From a virus, in IMG/VR virus record IMGVR_UViG_3300011113_000265, positions 1 to 64,000 of that record: DNA of 64,000 nt; one strand, given 5' to 3'. The notes under the pieces were generated by a model. It saw only the letters and a list, made by a program, of their open reading frames with translations. It ran no database searches and had not been told where the DNA came from. Of the stretch, positions 6,841-13,253 are shown one piece after another (within the stretch, counting starts at the first letter, position 1; the number at the start of each line of letters is the position of its first letter). A program made the position numbers and the translations under genes.

Positions 6841-7203
6841 TTAATAGTTTGGTTCTTGTATAGCAATTTTAACTGCTTGTTTAAACTTTTGTTGAAATTT
6901 AGGAAACTTAATAAACATAAAACAATCGGCTAGTTCATTTCGATGATTTAGTTCAATTTTAAATGCATCTAACCATTTTTTGCTATTACGCCCATTAATT
7001 TTATTTTTAGGCTTATTTTGTAATTGTTTAATACAACTTCTGATATGATTGGTATCCATATATTTTAAATATGTATCACCCCATTTCCAGTTGCTAGAGC
7101 TACTAAACTTTCTAACAATACCACTTTCTTTTTGATAAATGCTAGAATTTAGTTTAGCAAATCTTTCTTTAGGACTCATCTGAGTCTGTTGCGTATTTTT
7201 CAT
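6841..7203 (-). CDS. Conserved small phage protein (120 aa)
   Basis: Basic protein. The middle has WKWGDTYLKYMDTNHIRSCI, a pattern I recall from other crAss-like and Bacteroidota phages, followed by a KNKINGRNSKKWLDAFKIEL stretch and two amphipathic helices. The ATG at 7203 overlaps the upstream gene by 35 bases; an internal ATG at 7179 (MSPKERFAKL) would cut the overlap to 11. It could bind nucleic acid given its charge; function unknown. Confidence 0.65.
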   Translation of the reverse strand: MKNTQQTQMSPKERFAKLNSSIYQKESGIVRKFSSSSNWKWGDTYLKYMDTNHIRSCIKQLQNKPKNKINGRNSKKWLDAFKIELNHRNELADCFMFIKFPKFQQKFKQAVKIAIQEPNY

Positions 7204-7411
7204 TGTTTTCTAATTGTTTTATATCAACAATATTTTGCTGATTAGTTTGTAATTCATTTTCTGATTTAGTTTTCCAAATAGGTAGTCTATTAACACAGAT
7301 ACCAATAGGAAGGTATAAAATACCTCCTATTGATTTTCCGTATTGCTTTAAATCAGACCATTTGCTAGCTTTAACAGTTAGCTTTGTATCTATATTTAAA
7401 GGTTCTTTCAT
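7169..7411 (-). CDS. Small hypothetical protein (80 aa)
   Basis: Starts in an ATGA overlap with the preceding gene. The N-terminal half (KLTVKASKWSDLKQYGKSIG then GILYLPIGICVNRLPIWK) is mildly hydrophobic but not a clear membrane helix; the C-terminal half is polar and acidic. No motif recognised. Part of the early minus-strand operon. Confidence 0.55.
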   Translation of the reverse strand: MKEPLNIDTKLTVKASKWSDLKQYGKSIGGILYLPIGICVNRLPIWKTKSENELQTNQQNIVDIKQLENNEKYATDSDES

Positions 7412-7680
7412 GCTACTTTAAGTACTATGTTGAACATTAATTTTCTTTTGTATCCAACAATAGCTTCAATAAATTGATCTCTTAAAGTTTTATTGTAACC
7501 ACTCAATTTAGCTTTTTTAATAAGAGCTCTTTCATTTTCAGATTTAGCTTCTCTTAAATCAGTTAATGGTAATAGGTGAGGAGGTCTAAGTCCTTCTTTA
7601 ACCATTTGAGCATCATTAGAGCAATTAACTTTTAATTTAGCTAATTCAGGATCGTTTGGGTGTCTCAATACAGATTTCAT
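7408..7680 (-). CDS. Small hypothetical protein (90 aa)
   Basis: The frame allows a start at 7692, but the ATG at 7680 (MKSVLRHPNDPELAKL) sits one base after the upstream stop and is preferred. The product is basic and helical, with LRPPHLLPLTDLREAKSENE and a YNKTLRDQFIEAIVGYKRK helix near the end. Its downstream neighbour starts inside its stop codon (ATGA). Function unknown. Confidence 0.55.
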   Translation of the reverse strand: MKSVLRHPNDPELAKLKVNCSNDAQMVKEGLRPPHLLPLTDLREAKSENERALIKKAKLSGYNKTLRDQFIEAIVGYKRKLMFNIVLKVA

Positions 7681-7681
7681 G

Positions 7682-7873
7682 TTATTCTTCAATTAATTGG
7701 TTAATAATTTCTTGTTCACTATTTAGAATTTCTCTTATATCATATAATTGTTCTTCTAAATCAGCTTTTTGTTCTAAAAAGTCTTCTTCAGTAATACCAA
7801 TCATTTGATCATAATCAGATTGTAGTGAATCAATTTGATTTTGTAAGTCTTTTTCTAATTCAGATGCTGTCAT
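7682..7873 (-). CDS. Small acidic coiled-coil protein (63 aa)
   Basis: Nearly the whole product is a charged heptad pattern (MTASELEKDLQNQIDSLQSD then EEDFLEQKADLEEQLYDI), so it is very likely a helical dimer. Strong negative charge and lack of cysteine or aromatic residues argue against an enzyme. A 16-base gap separates it from the upstream membrane protein. Role unknown; a small inhibitor or adaptor would fit the early location. Confidence 0.55.
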   Translation of the reverse strand: MTASELEKDLQNQIDSLQSDYDQMIGITEEDFLEQKADLEEQLYDIREILNSEQEIINQLIEE

Positions 7874-7889
7874 GTTATTTGTTTTAAGG

Positions 7890-8114
7890 TTAATAATTAG
7901 ATTTTAATACGTGGTCAATGTAAGTGCCTGCAAATATTGTACCTATGAATGTTGCTACCCAAAATGGAGGACAACATACTGTACAATCTACAATTGTGTA
8001 ATCTGTACCAATAGCTACAAAGAATGCAATTACAAATGGTACTAATGCACCTAAGAATAGGATAGATAGCAATACTACAGTTGCTTCTAATACTTTGTTT
8101 AATAGTGTTTTCAT
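7890..8114 (-). CDS. Small membrane protein with two helices (74 aa)
   Basis: Hydrophobic segments at about residues 10-36 (TVVLLSILFLGALVPFVIAF) and 50-68 (FWVATFIGTIFAGTYIDHVL) flank a loop with TDYTIVDCTVCCPP, whose three cysteines could form a disulfide or bind metal. No lipobox is present. It lies early in the minus-strand block, so an envelope or superinfection role is conceivable, but nothing shows it. Confidence 0.6.
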   Translation of the reverse strand: MKTLLNKVLEATVVLLSILFLGALVPFVIAFFVAIGTDYTIVDCTVCCPPFWVATFIGTIFAGTYIDHVLKSNY

Positions 8115-8173
8115 TGTGCTATATGTTTAGATGGTTAGTTTTTGATGGTTGTATGTAGATAGACAGATAGATA

Positions 8174-8191
8174 AAGGGGATTGCTCCCCTT
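8174..8191 (-). terminator. Hairpin after the first early gene
   Basis: AAGGGGA (8174-8180) pairs with TCCCCTT (8185-8191) around a 4-base loop, starting five bases after the stop of the minus-strand gene at 8196. Minus-strand bases after it are TTATC, a weak U-tract, so it may be an attenuator between the 59-aa gene and the rest of the early block. Short GATA-type repeats (8157-8173) follow. Confidence 0.55.
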
Positions 8192-8195
8192 ATTA

Positions 8196-8375
8196 TTAAG
8201 CCTTCCACTCAATTGCTTTGGCTATTTCGGCAGGTATTGCTAACACCTCACCCTCAACCAATGGCTCTGCCGTTTTAACAAAGGCTTGCAAAATAAATCC
8301 TTGCACTGTCTTTGTAATTAAAGCCCAATTTTGGCCTTTTGAGGTAACGCCAACCTTTAAAATTGTGATTTCCAT
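8196..8375 (-). CDS. Small protein (59 aa), first gene of the minus-strand block
   Basis: The minus strand encodes MEITILKVGVTSKGQNWALI... ending VLAIPAEIAKAIEWKA, beginning with ATG at 8375. An opposing plus-strand frame overlaps it but has no gene-like context. The product is a compact alternating hydrophobic sequence typical of a small beta-barrel, with KVGVTSKGQNWALITKT resembling short proteins found in Bacteroidota phages. Its GC content is higher than its neighbours'. It is the gene nearest the divergent control region and so probably one of the first transcribed leftward. Function unknown; a small nucleic-acid-binding fold is possible. Confidence 0.65.
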   Translation of the reverse strand: MEITILKVGVTSKGQNWALITKTVQGFILQAFVKTAEPLVEGEVLAIPAEIAKAIEWKA

Positions 8376-8588
8376 TTTTTCTTGTTTTAATGGATTAATA
8401 TTATATCCTTACTATCAGGGGGTAAGGTTTCCCGCAATATTTTAGGTGCGTGGGCTAGAGAGAGGAGGTCCTCCCACATATATCCTCAAAACAATTTTTA
8501 AAATTTTCTAAAAAATTTTCTAAAAAAATTTTATTTTTTAAATTACATTTAGCTATTTATTGCTTAACATTCTTTAACAATAAATCAC
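8376..8588. other. Left half of the divergent control region
   Basis: No gene is seen. The minus-strand transcript would carry a hairpin CCTTAC/GTAAGG (8407-8427) about 30 bases before the 59-aa gene, and a second structure from GTGGG (8450-8454) pairing with CCCAC (8473-8477) around the palindrome GGAGGTCCTCC (8464-8474, partly overlapping). Farther out, 8501-8536 is a run of AAATTTTCTAAA-type units with a period of 12-13, almost pure A and T, which could ease strand opening or act as a promoter UP element. This would be a sensible place for an early promoter or an origin. Confidence 0.5.
8501..8536. repeat. AT-only short tandem repeat
   Basis: Units AAATTTTCTAAA at 8501 and 8513 and a variant AAATTTTATTTT at 8526 follow one another with 12-13-base spacing. 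The tract contains only two G/C bases. It lies between the two divergent transcription units. Confidence 0.55.
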
Positions 8589-8616
8589 TTGACTTTTTAA
8601 TATTATGATATATATT
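8589..8616 (+). promoter_or_regulatory. Probable rightward promoter
   Basis: TTGACT (8589-8594) and TATATT (8611-8616) are separated by 16 bases, close to a sigma70 promoter. The same site also reads as a Bacteroidota-type promoter: a TTG element near -33 and TATATTG near -7. It faces the + strand gene block, with an expected start near 8623 and a leader of about 340 bases before the first gene. Confidence 0.55.
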
Positions 8617-8622
8617 GTACAC

Positions 8623-8964
8623 GTATCATAATTAGTAAGGTAATGGCTTACGAATTATACCAGTGAATACTAATAAGTAGGATCTTAGAAGTTGGATAGT
8701 AATCCGCAGCCTTGAGATAATAGGTAAACATAGCAGATGAGGTTTCTCCAATAGGTACACAAGGACTTGAGTAAAGTAAGGTATGGCACTCTAGGGTAAA
8801 AAACAACAGTAGTAGAGATACTCCCCTAATGGTTATGATTGAGTGTGTAGGCTAAAAACGGATACTTGAAATAAAACTTAAGTCTGAATAATTTAAATTA
8901 CTAGGGGTAAGTGTGTCTTATTCTGAAGTAGTATATAAGAGTATTAATATTCTAACTTAGGGAA
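8623..8964 (+). other. Long untranslated leader of the + strand genes
   Basis: About 340 bases with many stops in all frames. A small hairpin GTAAG/CTTAC lies near 8636-8652. CTTGAG-containing segments recur (near 8713 and 8772), similar in core to the repeated element in 5988-6209. A stretch around 8695 (AATCCGCAGCC) looks like one element of a group I intron core, but its partners are missing. The leader is probably structured and may regulate the first genes. Confidence 0.4.
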
Positions 8965-9348
8965 ATGAAAATAGAAATTAATAATACTCGTGATAAGATT
9001 ATAGAGCAATACTATACTCTTGTTAATCCTTTATTAGGTAAGGATAAATTGGGTCCTGTTGAGATTAAAGTCTTGAGTAAAATGGCTTTAATATATAATA
9101 CGTATCAACATCTAGGAGAAGAAGCTGCAAATCTTCTATTATTCCATACACAAAGTAGAAAACAAATTAGAGAGGCTGTTGCTAAAGACTTACAAAGTGC
9201 TTTTAGTAGGAATAGTCATGAAGCTATTTTATCTCGTCTTAGGAAGAAGAATTTAATTACTAAGAATAAGATATTATATTTACCTCCTATTAAGGATGGT
9301 AAGGTTAGTGTAGATATTAAACTTAATATTGTTAATGTAGATGAGTAA
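8965..9348 (+). CDS. Conserved phage protein, possibly helix-turn-helix (127 aa)
   Basis: First gene of the rightward block. The product is helical; residues about 75-110 (KDLQSAFSRNSHEAILSRLR then KKNLITKNKILYLPP) read like a winged-helix DNA-binding domain with a recognition helix and a beta wing. GPVEIKVLSKMALIYNTYQ precedes it. GGGA five bases before the ATG may serve as a weak ribosome site, unusual in this phage. The position ahead of the terminase would suit a small terminase or a regulator; neither is proven. Confidence 0.65.
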   Translation: MKIEINNTRDKIIEQYYTLVNPLLGKDKLGPVEIKVLSKMALIYNTYQHLGEEAANLLLFHTQSRKQIREAVAKDLQSAFSRNSHEAILSRLRKKNLITKNKILYLPPIKDGKVSVDIKLNIVNVDE

Positions 9349-9589
9349 TAAGTTTATTGAGTCTATTATTAAGGAAGTAGCTGAAGAAGAAGGTTTACCT
9401 GAATATGTTGTAGAAGAAATCTACGATTCTCCTTTTAAGTTTATGAAAGAAAATACTAAAAGATTTGCTAGTTGGAAAATATATTTAGTAAATGGATTAG
9501 GTAAGTTTATGCCTTACAATACTATTCTTAATAAGGTTAAGAATGGTGAGCATATTAATAATGTTAAAAAATTAGATTATGAAGAATAA
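9341..9589 (+). CDS. Small conserved phage protein (82 aa)
   Basis: Overlaps the previous gene by eight bases. The pattern IIKEVAEEEGLPEYVVEEIY, then SPFKFMKENTKRF and LVNGLGKFMPYN, resembles a short family found near packaging genes of many Bacteroidota phages, in which a helix pair precedes a GLGKF turn. No function is known. There is no membrane segment. Confidence 0.65.
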   Translation: MSNKFIESIIKEVAEEEGLPEYVVEEIYDSPFKFMKENTKRFASWKIYLVNGLGKFMPYNTILNKVKNGEHINNVKKLDYEE

Positions 9590-10004
9590 ATCAATTGATA
9601 TTGATAAGCAAGATAATAAGTTAGTTATATCTGTTTATCCTAAGTTTTATAAAGATGAACAAGTAAATACCGTAACTCCCACTGTAATTACTTTAGATAG
9701 TAATAAGATTAAGGTTACTATGGATTTTGATATTAATATAACTAATAATGAGTACGATGAGATATTAGGTATAGATACTAAGAAAGATGAGAATTATCTT
9801 AATAAAGGTACTTGGATTAGTAAGAAACATTTTGTTACTAATATATCTAGTGTTGTAAATAGACTTGAGTTAGAAAATGATGAAGTTGATTTAGAATACG
9901 TAGTACAAATTACTACTTATGGTAATATAATTAATATTAGAACTAAGAATGAAGAGATACAAGATCAATTATTAACTTTATTAGAAGAGTGGTACAATGA
10001 GTAA
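9579..10004 (+). CDS. Hypothetical beta-rich protein (141 aa)
   Basis: Overlaps both neighbours by a few bases (11 and 8). The sequence alternates polar and hydrophobic residues (KLVISVYPKFYKDEQVNTVT, IKVTMDFDINITNNEYDEIL, YVVQITTYGNIINIRTK), typical of a beta sandwich or barrel, with an acidic C-terminal helix. No catalytic motif recognised. Part of the pre-terminase small-gene cluster. Confidence 0.6.
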   Translation: MKNKSIDIDKQDNKLVISVYPKFYKDEQVNTVTPTVITLDSNKIKVTMDFDINITNNEYDEILGIDTKKDENYLNKGTWISKKHFVTNISSVVNRLELENDEVDLEYVVQITTYGNIINIRTKNEEIQDQLLTLLEEWYNE

Positions 10005-10290
10005 TTATACTGAAATAATTGAAGGTTGGAATAATTATATATTCCCTAATAAGAAGGTAGAATATATTGCTAAGACTAGAGCTTTAATTTGTGCTGAATG
10101 TCCTTTATATAGTATAGGGATATGTAATCCTTTAAAGAAGGGTAAGGTAGTTAAGGATTTTACTTATAAGAATTCAATAAGAAAAAAAGGTGAAGAGTAT
10201 CCTGGTTGTGGATGTCCTATAGCTACTAAAACTAGAAGCTTAAGTAGTAAATGTCCATTAGGTAAATTTTTAGATCAAAGTATAGATTAA
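9997..10290 (+). CDS. Small zinc-binding conserved phage protein (97 aa)
   Basis: Six cysteines sit in a pattern: C32xxC35 in ICAECPLYSIGICNP, C43, then C71xC73 in EYPGCGCPIATKTRSL and C86 in KCPLGKF. Four or more of these likely hold one zinc ion. The CGCPI..KTRS..SKCPLGKF ending recurs in small proteins of many Bacteroidota phages, always unassigned. It overlaps the previous gene by eight bases and precedes the GroES-like gene. Confidence 0.75.
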   Translation: MSNYTEIIEGWNNYIFPNKKVEYIAKTRALICAECPLYSIGICNPLKKGKVVKDFTYKNSIRKKGEEYPGCGCPIATKTRSLSSKCPLGKFLDQSID

Positions 10291-10309
10291 TAATAAATAA
10301 ACAATAAGA

Positions 10310-10645
10310 ATGAAACAAGAAAATGAATTGAAAGGTATTACTCCTTTAAATGGAACAGTGATTTTAGAAATGCCTACTAAGACTGCAAGTGGTATTTTAT
10401 TGAATACTGATGTTAACAAGTATCAAGGTGTATTTAGAGTAGTAGCTGTAGCTTCTGATGTAGAAGGTATTAAAGTAGGTGATTTTGTATTAGGAGCTGG
10501 TAGTGTTATGCCTTTAACTGTTAAACAAAACGATATTAAAACTGAATATGCTCAAGTATATAAGTCTGCTATCTATACTATTGTAGATAAGGAACTAGTA
10601 GAAGATGCTTACTTTGGTACTATTGAATCAGGTCACAATGATTAA
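10310..10645 (+). CDS. GroES-like co-chaperonin (111 aa)
   Basis: The sequence follows the GroES fold: ITPLNGTVILEMPTKTASG matches the LrPLhDRVlV...ktasGiiL opening, then FRVVAVASDVEGIKVGDFVL matches the GkVvAVG...vkvGDkVl core. Length suits a GroES-type barrel. The usual mobile loop that contacts GroEL is short or altered (between about residues 22 and 33). By analogy with T4 gp31, it may redirect host GroEL to fold the capsid protein, which is encoded about 9 kb downstream; this role is inferred. Alternatively it could be a structural protein that reuses the fold. Confidence 0.7.
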   Translation: MKQENELKGITPLNGTVILEMPTKTASGILLNTDVNKYQGVFRVVAVASDVEGIKVGDFVLGAGSVMPLTVKQNDIKTEYAQVYKSAIYTIVDKELVEDAYFGTIESGHND

Positions 10646-10647
10646 TT

Positions 10648-11169
10648 ATGAGAATCTTTCAACAAAAAGATAACAATATAATTGTTTCTCCAGAAGTACT
10701 AACTATTCCAGAGTTTAGTGCAATATGGAAAGCAGATAAAACAAAAGATAAGGTAGAGGCTTTTAAAGCCTTTACCTATATCTATCATACTGTAGATTAT
10801 AACTCTCCTTATAGTAACTATCCTAAAGATAAAAAGGATGAATCTATTAAGCAAGATATGCTTGGTGATCCTGAATATAAAGTAAGTGATAAAGTTACTA
10901 AGGCATTAACTAAGTATAAACAGTTACAAGAAACTCCTTTACAAAGGTTAATGCAAGCTGCTAAGAATAAAATAGATGATATAGCAACTTATTTAGAAAC
11001 TACTAGTGTTGATGATGAATCAATTAAACTAGTGTTAGAGGTATATAAAAATATATCAACTGCTGTAAGTAATTTTGATAAGTTACAACAAGCTGTTGAG
11101 AAAGAGGTAGAAAAACAATCTTCAAGAAACCGTGGTGATATACAAGTTAATAGTGAATATAATGAATAG
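10648..11169 (+). CDS. Conserved phage protein upstream of terminase (173 aa)
   Basis: Starts two bases after the previous stop. Residues 17-80 (VLTIPEFSAIWKADKTKDKV, then FTYIYHTVDYNSPYSNYP) form a pattern I have seen conserved next to terminases of Bacteroidota phages. The C-terminal half is a predicted coiled coil (LQRLMQAAKNKIDDIATYLE onwards). Position and helical make-up would suit a small terminase subunit or a head-assembly protein, but there is no clear DNA-binding motif. Confidence 0.7.
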   Translation: MRIFQQKDNNIIVSPEVLTIPEFSAIWKADKTKDKVEAFKAFTYIYHTVDYNSPYSNYPKDKKDESIKQDMLGDPEYKVSDKVTKALTKYKQLQETPLQRLMQAAKNKIDDIATYLETTSVDDESIKLVLEVYKNISTAVSNFDKLQQAVEKEVEKQSSRNRGDIQVNSEYNE

Positions 11170-11233
11170 ACTTAGATATAAGTCTAAGAAAATTAAACGA
11201 AGTAAACATTTTGAATCTGAATACGGATGCTAA
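11162..11233 (+). CDS. Possible 23-aa basic peptide
   Basis: A short frame begins at an ATG overlapping the preceding stop (ATGAATAG) and ends in a TAA that overlaps the terminase start. It encodes MNRLRYKSKKIKRSKHFESE plus three residues, strikingly basic. Tight coupling on both sides makes translation plausible, but it could simply be a translational bridge to terL. Confidence 0.3.
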   Translation: MNRLRYKSKKIKRSKHFESEYGC

Positions 11234-13221
11234 TAGGAACTAATCAATTTCTTGAAACTAGACAATTCTTTGAAAAGCATGATATGTATACTAAGGCTTT
11301 ACCTGGTACTTATCAGTATAAAGAGTTTTGGGATGAACAAGTAAAAAGATGTATAGAAGGGTATAAGATAGGTGATCTATATATACCTGGACCATATTAC
11401 TTTTATTTAAACTTCTTTCCAATCCTAGGTAAAGATGAAGTTACTGGTAGAAAGAAAAAAGTATTTTCTAAATTTACTGATGTCGACTTAGAGTATTTTC
11501 TTATATTAGAAGAAGCTAGAAAACAAAAGAAAGGTGTTATTATGACTAAACCTAGACGTACAGGTTTTTCTTATAAGAATGCTGCTGTAGTAGTCCATGA
11601 ATATAACTTCTATAGGGATGCTAAATGTGTTATTGGAGGTTATGAAAAGAAGTATTCTGAAAATACAATGAATATGGCTTTAGAAGGATTAAACTTTCTT
11701 GGTAAGAATACTGTATGGTTTAAACCACGTAATCCTGATACTAAAGAACATGTTATGGCTAGACATCAAAAAGTAATTGATGGCGTACCACAATGGGTAG
11801 GCTATAATTCAGAGATTAGACGTTTAACATTCCAAGATAATCCCTTCTCCTCAATTGGTTTAAGTGCTAACATATTCCTATTTGAAGAAGCTGGTCTATT
11901 TGCTAATATTAAGGAGTCTTATAATATATCTGAACCTACTTGGAAAGATGGTGATGATATGATTGGATTACCTATTTTATTTGGTACAGCTGGTGATATG
12001 GATAAAGGCTCTTTACAGTTCTCTGAGATGTTTTATAATCCTGAAAAGTTTAATCTATTAGCTTTTGATAATATTTGGGATAAAGAAAAGATTGGTACTA
12101 AATGTGGTTGGTTCTTACCTGCTAGTAAACAAAGGTTTGGTAATTATCCTGATCCTAATAACAACAATAAGTTAACTCCTATGATAGATGAAGATGGTAA
12201 CTCTAATCAAGAGTTAGCTACTTTATCTGTACTAAAGAATAGAGAGAGTAAGAAAGGTGATATGAAAGCCTATAGAGATAGTATTACCCAGTACCCTCTT
12301 ACTACCATGGAAGCATTCCTAGTTAGAGGTAATAACATATTTCCTACTGAGTTAGCTCAAGATAGATTAGCTGAGTTAGAATCTAATAAGATAATTACTG
12401 ATTCTTATTGGTCAGCTGATTTAAAACAAACTGAAACTGGTGTAGAATTTAAATTAACTGATAAATTACCTATATCAAAGTTTCCTTTACAAGCTGATGA
12501 TGATAAAGAAGGTTGTATACAAATCTTTGAACAACCGTATACTGATAAACCTGTCCATGGTATGTATATTGCTGGTATTGACCCTTATGATGATGATCAG
12601 TCTAGTACTGATTCATTAGGTAGTATATTTATTATGCATTCCTTAACAAGTAGAATAGTAGCTGAATATACAGGTAGACCACAGACTGCTAAAGAGTTTT
12701 TTGAGATTTGTAGGAAGCTAATGGTATATTATAATGCTGTTGGTAACTATGAAAACAATAAAAAAGGTCTATTTGCTTACTTTGAGCAAAGAAATTGCTT
12801 ACATTTACTCTGTAATACACCTAAAATACTTAAAGATCAACAAATTATTACTATTATAAGAGATTCTGGTAACACTAGTAAAGGTACTAATGCTTCTAAA
12901 GAGGTAAATAAGTACGCTAGACAGCTAATTAGAAGCTATATGCTTGATCAAGCTTACAATAAAGAGGGTGGAATTACAAATACACACACAATTCCTAGTA
13001 TTCCACTACTAAAAGAGATAATTTATTGGAATGAAAATGGTAATTTTGATAGAGTTAGTAGTTTAGGTATGCTTTTAATACTTAAAGAAGACAGGATTAA
13101 ACTAATTGTTGAAGAAGAGGAGGAAGAAGAGGATAAATTTAGGTCTTTTTTTAATAGATATACCAATACAAACAATAGCTATATACCCAGTGGAATAACT
13201 TTTGGACATGAATACCGATAA
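11227..13221 (+). CDS. terL: Terminase large subunit (664 aa)
   Basis: Packaging motor. The N-terminal ATPase has an atypical Walker A (K108-PRRTGFS-115) and a Walker B ending in acidic residues (IFLFEEAG, E220 and E221). The C-terminal nuclease part contains GMYIAGIDPYDDDQSST with D452 as a likely metal ligand, followed by SLGSIFIMHS. Length is slightly above most terminases but normal for crAss-like phages. An in-frame stop lies nine bases upstream of the ATG, so this start is firm unless the next Met is used. The acidic run near the C-terminus (VEEEEEEEDKF) is notable. It acts at the portal encoded just downstream. Confidence 0.9.
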   Translation: MLIGTNQFLETRQFFEKHDMYTKALPGTYQYKEFWDEQVKRCIEGYKIGDLYIPGPYYFYLNFFPILGKDEVTGRKKKVFSKFTDVDLEYFLILEEARKQKKGVIMTKPRRTGFSYKNAAVVVHEYNFYRDAKCVIGGYEKKYSENTMNMALEGLNFLGKNTVWFKPRNPDTKEHVMARHQKVIDGVPQWVGYNSEIRRLTFQDNPFSSIGLSANIFLFEEAGLFANIKESYNISEPTWKDGDDMIGLPILFGTAGDMDKGSLQFSEMFYNPEKFNLLAFDNIWDKEKIGTKCGWFLPASKQRFGNYPDPNNNNKLTPMIDEDGNSNQELATLSVLKNRESKKGDMKAYRDSITQYPLTTMEAFLVRGNNIFPTELAQDRLAELESNKIITDSYWSADLKQTETGVEFKLTDKLPISKFPLQADDDKEGCIQIFEQPYTDKPVHGMYIAGIDPYDDDQSSTDSLGSIFIMHSLTSRIVAEYTGRPQTAKEFFEICRKLMVYYNAVGNYENNKKGLFAYFEQRNCLHLLCNTPKILKDQQIITIIRDSGNTSKGTNASKEVNKYARQLIRSYMLDQAYNKEGGITNTHTIPSIPLLKEIIYWNENGNFDRVSSLGMLLILKEDRIKLIVEEEEEEEDKFRSFFNRYTNTNNSYIPSGITFGHEYR

Positions 13222-13253
13222 TTATATATAAGTAATACATTACAATTTTTCAT

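Noticed and set aside
8218-8445. Plus-strand frame of 75 codons
   Set aside because: It lies opposite a better minus-strand gene (8196-8375), has no upstream control sequence and ends in the structured leader.
8420-8710. Group I intron-like elements (TTGCGGGAAACC on the minus strand, AATCCGCAGCC on the plus strand)
   Set aside because: The two elements that should pair are on opposite strands, and no R/S pair or split gene is seen.
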